Shown piece after piece: positions 1 through 12,995 of a DNA stretch of 47,402 bases (the stretch's first letter is position 1; the number at the start of each line of letters is the position of its first letter). The stretch spans positions 1 to 47,402 of the forward strand of contig JAGSPR010000065.1 of the NCBI GenBank assembly GCA_018262455.1. Reading direction: 5' to 3'. A program made the position numbers and the translations under genes. Source of the DNA: Deltaproteobacteria bacterium. GTDB lineage: Bacteria > Myxococcota > Polyangia > Haliangiales > Haliangiaceae. The notes beneath the pieces are model-generated. The model was not told the origin of the DNA and did no database searches. It was given only the letters and a program-made list of their open reading frames with translations.

Positions 1-73
1 GGGGACAGCCGGCAATGACGAGGCCGACGACGAGGCCGGCGATCACCTTGATTCTTCCCATGACACGCTGCAT
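1..73 (-). CDS. Lipoprotein N-terminus, cut by the window edge
   Basis: Read on the minus strand, an open frame begins with ATG at 73 (or ATG at 61) and runs off the left edge. It encodes a short basic start, a hydrophobic core rich in Val, Leu, Ile and Gly, and a lipobox ending Ile-Ala-Gly-Cys, so this is a type II signal peptide of an exported lipoprotein. The mature protein lies outside the window and its function cannot be given. A CTAGAG hexamer sits six bases before the ATG at 73, a weak version of the start signal seen at many other genes here, and mildly favours that start. Confidence 0.6.
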   Translation of the reverse strand, partial: MQRVMGRIKVIAGLVVGLVIAGCP

Positions 74-145
74 GTCAGGCTCTAGCGTTGGGGAGTGCAT
101 GGTGCAAGCCGATGTTCGTTCGCGGCAACCCCCTGACGAGCGACG

Positions 146-1630
<1,485 letters not shown>

Positions 1631-1743
1631 GTTCCGCCCCCCTCGGCTCGCCGGCCCCCGCAAGGGGGACCCTCGCCGTAGGGTTATTTCGATCCTTGGT
1701 TCGCTGCGGACCGAACTTGATCGGATCGGCTCGGGCCCGGGTC

Positions 1744-1749
1744 TATGCT
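1744..1749 (+). promoter_or_regulatory. -10 hexamer TATGCT for the MgtC/DUF4010 gene
   Basis: TATGCT ends exactly six bases before the GTG at 1756 and no Shine-Dalgarno intervenes, so transcription is expected to begin at or next to the start codon. TTGATC at 1717-1722 is a possible but widely spaced -35. Confidence 0.6.
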
Positions 1750-1755
1750 CACCCG

Positions 1756-3036
1756 GTGGAGGCTTACGAGAACCACATCGCGCTGGCCACCGCCGTCGCG
1801 GTCGGCCTGCTGATCGGCCTCGAGCGCGAGCAGACCAAACCCGAGCGCAAGGGCAGCTCGCTCGCCGGCGTCCGGACGTACCCGATCTTCGCGCTGGTCG
1901 GGGGGCTCGCGACGATGCTGGAGCCGGCGTCGATGTGGCTGCCGCTCGTCGCGCTGCTCGGGGTGTTCGCGCTCGTCGCGATCTCGTATGCCGCGGACAT
2001 CCGCACCACCGACGATCACGGCCTCACCAGCGAGGTCTCGCTGATCGCGACGTACCTGCTCGGCGCCCTCGCGACCAGCAAGGGCGTGATGGAGCCGATG
2101 ACGGAGCGGCTCCTGCTCGTCGCCGCGATCGGCGTCACGATCACGTTCCTGCTGTCCTCGAAGGTGTGGTTCCACGGCCTCGCGGCGAAGGTCTCGCGGG
2201 ATGACTTCTACGCCACGGTGAAGTTCTTGATCGTCGCGGTGATCGTGCTGCCGCTGCTGCCCGATCGCGACCTCGGCCCGCTCGACGCGATCAACCCGCG
2301 CCACCTCGGCCTGCTGGTCGTCACGATCTCCGGGCTGTCGTTCATCGGCTACGTGGCGATCCACATGCTCGGCCCGCGGCGAGGCCTGCTGCTCGGCGCG
2401 GCGCTCGGCGGGCTGGTGTCGTCGACCGCGGTCACGCTGTCGTTCGCCGCGCGCACCAAGCAGGAACCGAAGCTCGCGCCGGTCGCGGCCGGGGCGATCG
2501 CGATCGCGTGGACGATCATGCTCGGCCGGGTCGGCGTGCTCGTCGCGCTGGTCAACCCGGCGCTGCTGCGCGTGCTCGCGGCCCCGCTCGGCGCGATGAT
2601 CGTCGCCTCGCTGCTCGGGCTCCTGCTCACGTTCCGGCGCAACGACCGCCAGGAAACCCCGCTCGAGCTCGAGAACCCGTTCGAGCTCGGCGGTGCGGTC
2701 AAGGTCACGCTGATGTTCGGCGCCGTCCTGCTCGCCACCAAGGCCGCCACGTTCTACCTCGGGGACCGCGGGCTCTATCTGACGTCGGGGCTCGGCGGCA
2801 CGACCGACGTCGACCCCGTGACCCTGTCCTCGGCGCGGCTCGCGAGCGACGCGACCGTCACGGCGGTCGTCGCCACCGTGGCGATCGTGATCGCGATCGC
2901 CGCGAACACGATCGTGAAGGTCTGCCTGACGGGCGGCATCGCAGGCCGGGGGCTCGGCAAGCGGGTCGGGCTCGTCGGAGGGCTCGTCATCGCCGCCGGT
3001 TTCATCGCGCTCGGTGTCTCGGCGGCATTCGTCTAA
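1756..3036 (+). CDS. MgtC/SapB N-terminal, DUF4010-type membrane protein
   Basis: 426 aa polytopic inner-membrane protein. The first ~130 residues resemble the MgtC/SapB domain (ALATAVAVGLLIGLEREQ, then GVRTYPIFALVGGLA), and the C-terminal part has the long run of hydrophobic helices of DUF4010 proteins, ending ITAAGFIALG-like. MgtC relatives are linked to magnesium limitation and ATP synthase control in pathogens, but this two-part architecture has no settled function. GTG at 1756 was chosen because the -10 hexamer is at the leaderless distance and because the protein then starts VEAYENHIALATA, matching family starts; the frame is open further upstream to 1696. It is followed after 38 bp by bcp on the same strand. 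Confidence 0.8.
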   Translation: MEAYENHIALATAVAVGLLIGLEREQTKPERKGSSLAGVRTYPIFALVGGLATMLEPASMWLPLVALLGVFALVAISYAADIRTTDDHGLTSEVSLIATYLLGALATSKGVMEPMTERLLLVAAIGVTITFLLSSKVWFHGLAAKVSRDDFYATVKFLIVAVIVLPLLPDRDLGPLDAINPRHLGLLVVTISGLSFIGYVAIHMLGPRRGLLLGAALGGLVSSTAVTLSFAARTKQEPKLAPVAAGAIAIAWTIMLGRVGVLVALVNPALLRVLAAPLGAMIVASLLGLLLTFRRNDRQETPLELENPFELGGAVKVTLMFGAVLLATKAATFYLGDRGLYLTSGLGGTTDVDPVTLSSARLASDATVTAVVATVAIVIAIAANTIVKVCLTGGIAGRGLGKRVGLVGGLVIAAGFIALGVSAAFV

Positions 3037-3062
3037 CCCTGGGGTTGGGTCCCAATTCCTGC

Positions 3063-3068
3063 GAAGAT
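3063..3068 (+). promoter_or_regulatory. Weak -10 (GAAGAT) before bcp
   Basis: GAAGAT lies six bases before the GTG at 3075 and is preceded by TGC, an extended -10 feature. It keeps the conserved A2 and T6 but not T1, so it is a weaker case than the other leaderless starts. Confidence 0.35.
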
Positions 3069-3074
3069 GGCGCC

Positions 3075-3527
3075 GTGCCAGACCTCAAGACCGGCGACGC
3101 GATGCCCGACACCACCCTCGTCGGAGCCGATGGGCCCGTGGAGCTGCGCGACAAGATCGGCAAGCCACTCGTCGTCTACTTCTATCCCAAGGACGAGACG
3201 TACGGCTGCACGATCGAGGCGTGCGCGTTTCGCGACCAGTACGAGGACTTCGTCGCCGCGGGCGCGGAGGTCATCGGCGTGTCCCGCGACGACGCCAGCT
3301 CCCACGAGAGCTTCAAGTCCCATCACCGCCTGCCGTTCACGCTGCTCTCGGATCCCGGCGGCAAGGTCGCGGAGGCGTGGGGGATGCGCGGCAAGCTCGG
3401 GCTGCCCGGCCGGATCACGTACGTGTTCGACAAGGCAGGGGTCTTGCGACACCGCTTCGACTCGATGATCCGGTTCGGCAAGCACGTCGACGAGGCGCTC
3501 GAGGTCGTGAAGCAGCTCTCGCGGTGA
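3075..3527 (+). CDS. bcp: Thioredoxin-dependent peroxiredoxin, Bcp/PrxQ type
   Basis: 150 aa cytoplasmic peroxiredoxin that reduces hydrogen and organic peroxides using thioredoxin. The active site reads YFYPKDETYGCTIEACAFRD: Cys45 is the peroxidatic cysteine and Cys50, five residues later, is the usual resolving cysteine of the PrxQ subgroup. The length is typical for the family. The usual Pro before Gly-Cys-Thr is replaced by Tyr. GTG at 3075 gives the standard MPDLKTGDAMPD-type start; the longer open frame upstream overlaps the preceding membrane-protein gene and is not coding. Confidence 0.93.
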   Translation: MPDLKTGDAMPDTTLVGADGPVELRDKIGKPLVVYFYPKDETYGCTIEACAFRDQYEDFVAAGAEVIGVSRDDASSHESFKSHHRLPFTLLSDPGGKVAEAWGMRGKLGLPGRITYVFDKAGVLRHRFDSMIRFGKHVDEALEVVKQLSR

Positions 3528-3584
3528 TCCCTGGTACGTGGTTCGCACGTCCTGGGACGCAGACAATCACCGAGGACAAGCGTC

Positions 3585-4331
3585 ATGGGTATCGAGACCA
3601 GGCGTCCGTTTGCCGTGATCACGGGGGCTTCCTCCGGCATCGGTTTCGAGCTCGCCAGACAGTGTATCCAGCATGACTTCGACGCCCTGATCTGCGCCGA
3701 GGATGACGGGATCCACGACGCCGCGCAGCACCTCGGTGCGGCGGGCGCGAGGGTCGAGGCCGTGTGTGCCGACCTCGCGACCTACGAGGGCGTCGAAGCG
3801 CTGTACCGAGCGATCAACCAGTCGGGGCGGCCAGTGGATGCCTTGTTACTCAACGCCGGGGTCGGCGTGGGCGGGGCGTTCTTGCTGACCGATCTCGAGG
3901 AGGAGCTCGCGATGATCGCGCTCAACGTCACCTCGGTCGTGCACCTCGCCAAGCGGGTGATTCCGCGCATGGTGAACCGAAGATCGGGCCGCGTCTTGAT
4001 CACGAGCTCGATCGCGGCGACGGCGCCCACCCCGTACCTCGCCGTCTATGGCGCAACCCAGGCGTTCGAGCTGTCGTTCACCGAGGCGCTGCGGAACGAG
4101 CTGGCGGATACCGGGGTCACCGTCACGGCGTTGCAACCGGGCGCCACCGATACGGAGTTCTTTGCGCGCGCGCACCTGGAGGGCACCAAGATCGCGCAGG
4201 GTCGCAAGGACGATCCAGAGGAGGTCGCGAAGCAAGGCTTCGAGGCGATGATGGAAGGCAAGGACAAGGTCATTGCCGCCTCGTTCCGGAGCAAGCTCGG
4301 GGGCTTCGCCAACGAGCTCAAGAAACACTAG
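3585..4331 (+). CDS. Short-chain dehydrogenase/reductase with a substituted catalytic Lys
   Basis: 248 aa classical SDR fold. The cofactor-binding TGASSGIG is at residues 13-20, NAG at 90-92, the catalytic Ser at 142 and Tyr at 155. The family's Tyr-x-x-x-Lys is here Tyr-Gly-Ala-Thr-Gln: the Lys is replaced by Gln159 (codon CAG at 4059-4061). This is a one-base change from AAG and would be expected to cripple ordinary dehydrogenase chemistry. The C-terminus has the PGATDTEFF segment of the subfamily. GAGGA about eight bases before the ATG at 3585 is a good Shine-Dalgarno. It converges on pntB across a short hairpin. Confidence 0.85.
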   Translation: MGIETRRPFAVITGASSGIGFELARQCIQHDFDALICAEDDGIHDAAQHLGAAGARVEAVCADLATYEGVEALYRAINQSGRPVDALLLNAGVGVGGAFLLTDLEEELAMIALNVTSVVHLAKRVIPRMVNRRSGRVLITSSIAATAPTPYLAVYGATQAFELSFTEALRNELADTGVTVTALQPGATDTEFFARAHLEGTKIAQGRKDDPEEVAKQGFEAMMEGKDKVIAASFRSKLGGFANELKKH

Positions 4332-4363
4332 CTCCGCGCGCCGGCGACCTACCGTGCGCGGAG
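4332..4363. terminator. Possible bidirectional hairpin terminator
   Basis: CTCCGCGC (4332-4339) and GCGCGGAG (4356-4363) are perfect 8-bp inverted arms with a 16-nt loop, filling the gap between the convergent SDR and pntB stops. There is no T-run on either side, so it may be only a structural stop. Confidence 0.4.
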
Positions 4364-4364
4364 G

Positions 4365-5795
4365 TCACGCCTTGAGCGCCGCGACGACCTTCTCGACCGC
4401 GTCCTTGGCGTCGCCGAACAGCATGCGAGTGACCGGCTTGTAGAACAGCGGGTTGTCGATGCCGGCGTAGCCCGCGGCGCGGCTGCGCTTGTTGACGATC
4501 ACGAGCTTGGCCTTCCAGACCTGGAGCACCGGCATCCCGGCGATCGGCGAGGTCGGATCGTCCTCGGCCGCGGGGTTCACGATGTCGTTCGCACCGATCA
4601 CCATCGCGACGTCGGTCTCCGGGAAGTCGGCGTTGATCTCGTCCATCTCGAGGACGATGTCGTAGGGCACGTTGGCCTCGGCGAGCAGGACGTTCATGTG
4701 CCCGGGCAACCGGCCGGCGACCGGGTGGATCGCGAACCGGACCTTGACGCCACGCGCGCGCAGCACCTCGGTGAGCTCGCGGACCGCGTGCTGCGCCCGC
4801 CCGACGGCCATGCCGTAGCCCGGGACGATCACGACGGACTTCGCTTCCTTGAGGCGCTCGGCGAGCGTCACGGGATCGATGTCCTGCACGTCACCCGCGG
4901 GCGCCGCCGGCTTGCCGGCCGACTTGGGCGGCGCCGCGCCGAACCCGCCGAAGATCACATTCCAGATCGAGCGGTTCATCGCCTTGCACATGATGTACGA
5001 GAGGATCGCGCCACTCGAACCGACGAGCGCGCCGGTGATGATCAGCAGATCGTTGTCGAGCATGAACCCGGCCGCCGCGGCGGTCCAACCCGAGTAGCTG
5101 TTGAGCATCGACACCACGACCGGCATGTCGGCGCCGCCGATCCCCGCCACCAGGTGGACCCCGAGCACACACGCGATCGCGGTGCCGATCTCGAGCCCGA
5201 CCTGGTTGCCGTCGCGGACATAGACGTACGCGCAGACGATCGAGCCGATGAGCATGGCCAGGTTCAGCACGTGACGCGCGGGCAGCAGCAGCGGCTTGCC
5301 GCTGACCGAGCCACGCAGCTTGAGGAACGCGAGGATCGATCCGGTGAGCGTGATCGCCCCGATCCAGACGTCGATGAAGATCTCGATCCGCTCGGAGAGC
5401 GGCGGCAGCTGGTGAAGATCGAGCGAGTAGCCCACGAGCACGGCGGCGAGGCCGACGAAGCTGTGCAGCAGCGCCACCAGCTCGGGCATCTGGGTCATGC
5501 CGACGCGGGCGGCGAGCAGGGCCCCGAGGATCGCGCCGCCGCCGATCGCGGCGAACACGAGCGGGTGGAACTTGCCGACCGGATAGGACGCGCCGTCCTC
5601 GGCGAACACGAGCAGGTCTGGGTTGCTCGCGAGCGTGGCCGCGATCGCGATCGCCATCCCGATGATGCCGTAGAGGTTGCCGCGTCGCGCGGTCTGCTGG
5701 CTCGAGAGCCCACGCAGGCTGAGGATGAACATCACGCCCGCCACGAGATAGGCGCTGTTGATCAGGGCTTCGGAAGTATGGAACTCGAAGCTCAT
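4365..5795 (-). CDS. pntB: NAD(P) transhydrogenase subunit beta
   Basis: 476 aa membrane subunit of the proton-translocating transhydrogenase that exchanges hydride between NADH and NADP+ using the proton gradient. The N-terminal ~290 residues hold many transmembrane helices. The C-terminal domain III binds NADP(H), seen in [18 protein letters not shown], then [40 protein letters not shown] and the lid segment [17 protein letters not shown]. The length matches E. coli PntB closely. The start ATG lies 2 bp after the pntA stop, and its Shine-Dalgarno AGGAAG is inside the last codons of pntA, so the two genes are translationally linked. Confidence 0.96.
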   Translation of the reverse strand: MSFEFHTSEALINSAYLVAGVMFILSLRGLSSQQTARRGNLYGIIGMAIAIAATLASNPDLLVFAEDGASYPVGKFHPLVFAAIGGGAILGALLAARVGMTQMPELVALLHSFVGLAAVLVGYSLDLHQLPPLSERIEIFIDVWIGAITLTGSILAFLKLRGSVSGKPLLLPARHVLNLAMLIGSIVCAYVYVRDGNQVGLEIGTAIACVLGVHLVAGIGGADMPVVVSMLNSYSGWTAAAAGFMLDNDLLIITGALVGSSGAILSYIMCKAMNRSIWNVIFGGFGAAPPKSAGKPAAPAGDVQDIDPVTLAERLKEAKSVVIVPGYGMAVGRAQHAVRELTEVLRARGVKVRFAIHPVAGRLPGHMNVLLAEANVPYDIVLEMDEINADFPETDVAMVIGANDIVNPAAEDDPTSPIAGMPVLQVWKAKLVIVNKRSRAAGYAGIDNPLFYKPVTRMLFGDAKDAVEKVVAALKA

Positions 5796-5797
5796 GG

Positions 5798-7435
5798 TTA
5801 CTTCCTGAACATGGCGAGCATGCGGCGGGTCACCAGGAACCCGCCGGCGATGTTGATGGTCGCGAAGAACGTCGCGACGATCGCGACGATCAACCCGTTG
5901 GGGAGCCCACCGCCGCCACCGCGCGCGTTGAGCAGGCCGCCGACCACGATGATGCCGCTGATCGCGTTGGTGACGCTCATCAGCGGGGTGTGGAGCGCCG
6001 GCGTGACGTTCCAGACCACCTGGAAGCCGACGAAGATCGCCATCACGAACACCGTCAGATGCTGGAGCAACTTGTAGGTCTGGATGTCGTGCGTGCTGTC
6101 ACTCATCTGGTAGCGCACGAGCAGAAAGCCGATCGCGGCGAGGATGCCGAACGCCGACATCATCACGCCCAGCGTGCGCGAGGGCGGCTTGGGGTTCGGA
6201 CCGCCGTGACCCTGAAACAGCTTCGGAGGGGGCGCCGAAGCCGCCGGTGGCGCGACCACGGCCGGCTTGGCCTCCTTGGCCTCCTTGGGCGCCGGCTTCG
6301 CAATCGGGGGGGCCGGCCACCGCTGCTCGCCGTGCTCGAGCACGAGTGCGGGGCGAACGGCGTCGTTCTCGAGATCGACCTTGAAGCCGGCCGCGCCGCC
6401 CATCTCGTCGAGGAAGTGCAGGAGGTTCGTGCCGTAGAGATCGCTGGCGACGTGCGCCATCCGGCTCGCGAGATCGGTGTAGCCGACGATGGTGACGCCG
6501 GCGTGCTCGATCACCTCGCCGGGCTTGGTGAGCTCGCAGTTGCCACCCTTCTCGGCCGCGAGGTCGACGATCACCGAGCCGGGCTTCATCAGCTCGACCA
6601 TGTCGGCGAGCCACAGCTTGGGCGCGGGCTTGCCCGGGATCAGCGCCGTCGTGATGACGATGTCGACCTCCTTGGCCTGGGCGCGGAACAGCGCGAACTC
6701 GGCGTCGATGAACTCCTTGCTCATCTCCTTCGCGTAGCCGCCCTGCCCCTCGCCGGACTCCTTGATCGTCACGGTCAGGAACTCGCCACCGAGCGACTTC
6801 ACCTGATCCTCGACCGCCGGCCGGACATCGAATGCCCGGACGATCGCGCCGAGCCCCTTGGCGGCGCCGAGCGCTGCCAGGCCGGCGACGCCGCCGCCGA
6901 TGATCAGCACCTTCGCTGGCGGGACCTTGCCGGCCGCGGTGAACTGCCCGGTGAAGAAGCTCCCGAACCGGTTGGCCGCCTCGATCACCGCGCGGTAACC
7001 GGCGATGTTCGCCATCGACGACAGCGCGTCCATCTTCTGGGCGCGGCTGATCCGTGGCACCTGATCCATCGCGAGCACGGTCAGCTGCTTGGTCGCGAGC
7101 TTGGCGACGAGCTCGGCGTGCTCGGACGGCTGGATGTACGAGACAAGCGTCGCGCCGTCGCGCATCTGATCGGCCTCGCAGGTCCCGTCCGGCTCGAGCA
7201 CCGGTGGTCGCAGCTTGACGACCACGTCGGCCTGCCACGCGGTCTTGCGATCGACGAGCGTGGCGCCGGCGGCTTCGTAGTGCGCGTCGAGGTAGCTGGC
7301 GCGCACCCCGGCGCCGCGTTCGATCGCGACCTCCCAGCCCCCCTTCACCCACTTCGCGACCACTTGCGGCGAGGCGGCGACCCGGCGCTCGTCCGGCCGC
7401 GTCTCCGTGACAATGCCCAACTTCGTTACTGTCAT
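5798..7435 (-). CDS. pntA: NAD(P) transhydrogenase subunit alpha
   Basis: 545 aa, single-chain alpha subunit as in E. coli. Domain I (residues 1 to about 370) binds NAD(H), with [22 protein letters not shown] near residues 176-196 and the [22 protein letters not shown] segment before it. A linker rich in Ala, Pro and Lys follows, then PPSRTLG and four transmembrane helices ending at LAMFRK. ATG at 7435 gives the family start [21 protein letters not shown]; the open frame extends upstream to 7507 without conserved sequence. No clear Shine-Dalgarno or close -10 is visible, so the promoter may be further upstream, toward the inverted 27-bp repeats. Confidence 0.96.
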   Translation of the reverse strand: MTVTKLGIVTETRPDERRVAASPQVVAKWVKGGWEVAIERGAGVRASYLDAHYEAAGATLVDRKTAWQADVVVKLRPPVLEPDGTCEADQMRDGATLVSYIQPSEHAELVAKLATKQLTVLAMDQVPRISRAQKMDALSSMANIAGYRAVIEAANRFGSFFTGQFTAAGKVPPAKVLIIGGGVAGLAALGAAKGLGAIVRAFDVRPAVEDQVKSLGGEFLTVTIKESGEGQGGYAKEMSKEFIDAEFALFRAQAKEVDIVITTALIPGKPAPKLWLADMVELMKPGSVIVDLAAEKGGNCELTKPGEVIEHAGVTIVGYTDLASRMAHVASDLYGTNLLHFLDEMGGAAGFKVDLENDAVRPALVLEHGEQRWPAPPIAKPAPKEAKEAKPAVVAPPAASAPPPKLFQGHGGPNPKPPSRTLGVMMSAFGILAAIGFLLVRYQMSDSTHDIQTYKLLQHLTVFVMAIFVGFQVVWNVTPALHTPLMSVTNAISGIIVVGGLLNARGGGGGLPNGLIVAIVATFFATINIAGGFLVTRRMLAMFRK

Positions 7436-7534
7436 GATCGGGAGCGCAAACCATGCCAAACCGCGGCGATCGGCGAAAGGGCTCGCGCCCTTCAATTCGC
7501 CGCGCAAACCACAGCGATTTCGCAGGGCTCCACC

Positions 7535-7658
7535 AGGACGCTCTACACTCTCACCACTCTCGCGAGATCCGAGACCGGCCCCACAGGTCGCCGAACCGCC
7601 GTCACGCGGGCAAATCGGGGTCGATCTCGTTGAGAGTGGTGAGAGTGTAGAGCGTCCT
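7535..7658. repeat. Inverted pair of the 27-bp dispersed repeat
   Basis: A 27-bp sequence beginning AGGACGCTCTACAC and ending ACCACTCTC occupies 7535-7561, and its exact reverse complement occupies 7632-7658, 70 bp apart. A further GAGATC/GATCTC match just inside lengthens the possible stem. The pair lies between the divergent pntA and the gene starting at 7666; two more copies lie near 39.1 kb. Confidence 0.85.
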
Positions 7659-8665
7659 CTTGCGAATGACGTCCGAAACGCAATACGAGGAGGCAGGCGG
7701 CCGCCTGGTCCGGATCGTCGACCGCAGCGGCCACGCCTGGGCCGCTCTCGACTGGCGCGGCGACCAGCTCGAGCGGCTCGTCGTGCCTGGCGCGGTCGTG
7801 GAGGGCACGCTGCGGGACGATCCGCTGCTCGGTCGCGTCCACGCGATCGGGGCCACCACGATGTCGGCGATCGACTGGGCCCGGCCGACGGAGATCCCGG
7901 CGATCGCGGCGCCCGCCCAGCTCGCCGGCGGCGCGGGCGGCGCGATCTTGAACGTGATCGCGACGCTCGCGGTGCGTGCGGGCGTGCCGGCGTTGCGCTA
8001 TGCCGGTCCGTATCCGACGCGCGCGCTGTGGCGATCGCTCGCCCGCTCGTTTCGCACCACCGCGACCGAGGAGGCGTTCACCGGCGACGCCGCCGGCCGG
8101 ATGGCCCGGCTCGCCCGCGATCCGATCGCGATCGACTTCGTCCCGGCACCGCACGACCGGCTCGTGGTGGCGCGTGGCCATGTCGAGCTGCGCGACGGGA
8201 TCGAGCGCGCCGTGCTCGACGGGATCGCCTACGAGCGCGCGCCTGCATCGGGTTGTCCTGCGCGACTCGTCGAGGATCGCGCCGAGATCTGGTTCGGTGA
8301 CGCGGCCTACGCGCGGGTCGCCAGGTTCGCCAGCGATGGCTCGCTGGTCGATGGCCCACACGCGATCCCGGCGTGCGACAGCGACGTGATCGGCAAGCCG
8401 TTTCCACCCGCGCTGGTCGCCGCGCTCGCGATGCTCGTCGCGGAAGCGGTCCCCGCGCTGCTCGCCGCGGATGCCCGCGGCTGGCTCGCCGCACGGCCGA
8501 TCGCATGGGCCGACCTCGGTCCACGGGCCGCTGCGGTCGGGCCCGACGGGATCCGCGTCCACGCCGCGCTGTGGCAGCGGATCGGCCCGCTTGGACTTGG
8601 CCGGCTCGCGCTCGCGCTCGCCGAAGCGCTCGCTCCCGTCGTGACGACGGCGGTCGTCGCCGAGG

Positions 8666-9409
<744 letters not shown>

Positions 9410-9415
9410 CCTCAT

Positions 9416-9421
9416 AGTGTA
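9416..9421 (-). promoter_or_regulatory. -10 hexamer TACACT for aat
   Basis: On the minus strand TACACT (9421-9416) is followed by six bases and the ATG at 9409. It directly abuts the alternative ATG at 9415, which a transcript starting at the usual distance would lack or place at its very end. Confidence 0.6.
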
Positions 9422-9585
9422 GCGCGCACGGGCGCAGCGCGTCGCCACGCGCGCCCCTCGCAATGACCGTGCCCGCTTGGGTCGACGATTCTGGGATCGC
9501 TGGGCGTTGCCCGGTTCTCGCCCTCGTGGTTCATTGCCCGCTCCGCAACGGTGCGGCACTCCACGGCATCCCAACCAAGGCGTTC

Positions 9586-10265
9586 ATGAGCCAGCAGTCA
9601 TGGTTCGGCAGATATCTCCGGTCGTCGATCGGAGCCAAGCACGTCATGGCCGTCACGGGCCTGATGCTCCTGCTGTTCGCGGTGGTCCACATGGTTGGAC
9701 ACCTGCAGATGTTCGGCGGGCAGGACACCTACAACACCTACGCGCACTTCTTGCAGAGCCTGTGGGAAGTGAAGTGGCCGGTGCGGGTGGGCCTGCTCGC
9801 GCTGCTGCTCATCCACATGGTCGTCGCGATCGGGCTCGTCGCGAAGAACCGCGCCGCCCGCCCGATCAGCTACGCGATGTACAAGCCCGTCCGGTCGTCG
9901 GGCGTGGGCCGCGCGATGGCATGGACCGGCCTCGCCCTGTTCGCGTTCCTCGCGTTCCACATCCTGCACTTCACCATCGGCACGGTGCAGCCCGGCTCGT
10001 TCCACACGCTGGATCCGAAGGGCCGGTACGATGCCTACACGATGTTCGTCCGCGGGTTCCAGAACCCCGGGATCTATGGCGTGTACTTCGCCGGCATGGC
10101 GCTGCTCGCGATGCACCTCGGGCACGGCGCGGCGAGCTGGCTGCAATCGCTCGGCTGGCGCCATCCGAAGTATGCGATCGACAAGATCGGCACGCCGGTC
10201 GCCGTGTTCCTGTTCCTCGGCTACATGACGCCACCCACCGCGGTGCTGCTCGGGATGATCAAGTA

Positions 10266-10266
<1 letters not shown>
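9586..10266 (+). CDS. sdhC: Succinate dehydrogenase cytochrome b subunit
   Basis: 226 aa inner-membrane anchor of complex II, of the single-subunit type-B kind that binds two hemes and menaquinone. Hydrophobic helices are visible around [73 protein letters not shown] and [12 protein letters not shown], and the His residues in HMVGH, IHM, FHILH and HLGHG are candidate heme ligands. ATG at 9586 starts a family-like [19 protein letters not shown]; the weak upstream purines AAGG may serve as ribosome site. The TAA stop shares a base with the sdhA ATG. Confidence 0.92.
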
Positions 10267-12187
<1,921 letters not shown>

Positions 12188-12188
<1 letters not shown>

Positions 12189-12985
12189 TGTCTACCACCG
12201 AGCGCAAGCTGTCGTTGACGTTGCATATCTGGCGTCAGCGGGACGGCAAGTCCACCGGCAAGATGGTCGCGTACAAGGTGAGGAACGTGTCGGAGCACGC
12301 CTCGTTCCTCGAGATGCTCGACATCCTCAACGAGCAGCTGATCGCGAAGGGCGAGGAGCCGGTCGCGTTCGATCACGATTGCCGCGAGGGGATCTGCGGC
12401 ATGTGCTCGCTGATGATCAACGGCCGGCCCCACGGCGGGCAGAAGGCCACCACCGTGTGCCAGCTGCACATGCGGCGGTTCAAGGACGGCGACGAGATCT
12501 GGATCGAGCCGTGGCGCGCGCACGCGTTCCCGGTGATCAAGGATCTCTGCGTCGATCGCACCGCGTTCGATCGCGTCATCGCCTCCGGCGGCTTCGTCAC
12601 CGCGAACGCCGGATCGGCTCCGGACGCCAACGACCTGCTGGTCTCCAAGGAATCGGCGGAGCGCGCGATGGACGCGGCCGCGTGCATCGGCTGTGGTGCG
12701 TGCGTGGCGGCCTGTCCGAACGGCTCGGCGATGCTGTTCGTCGCCGCCAAGCTGTCCCAGCTCCATCAGCTGCCGCAGGGCCAGCCCGAGCGGCTGCACC
12801 GGACCGAGGCGATGGTCAGCGCGATGGATGCCGCGGGGTTCGGCAACTGCTCCAACCACTACGAGTGCGAGGCCGCGTGTCCGAAGGACATCTCGCGCGA
12901 CGTGATGGCCGAGCTCAACCGTGGCTATGCGAAGTCGACGTTCGTGCACCGCGGGCGCAGCGCCAAGAGCGACGGCGCGGGCTAG
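12188..12985 (+). CDS. sdhB: Succinate dehydrogenase iron-sulfur subunit
   Basis: 265 aa electron-transfer subunit linking the flavin to the quinone site. The [2Fe-2S] ligands are in CREGICGMC (residues 65-73) plus Cys91. The second half has [12 protein letters not shown] for [4Fe-4S] and [12 protein letters not shown] for the third cluster. The start is a GTG that shares its G with the sdhA TAG stop. The gene ends 10 bp before the stop of the convergent debranching-enzyme gene, with no room for a conventional terminator. Confidence 0.96.
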
Positions 12986-12995
12986 GCGCGCACGA

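Noticed and set aside
4698..6077. Long plus-strand open frame opposite pntB
   Set aside because: An Arg/Asp/His-rich translation with no family motif, lying entirely opposite a well-conserved gene; a third-position GC artefact.
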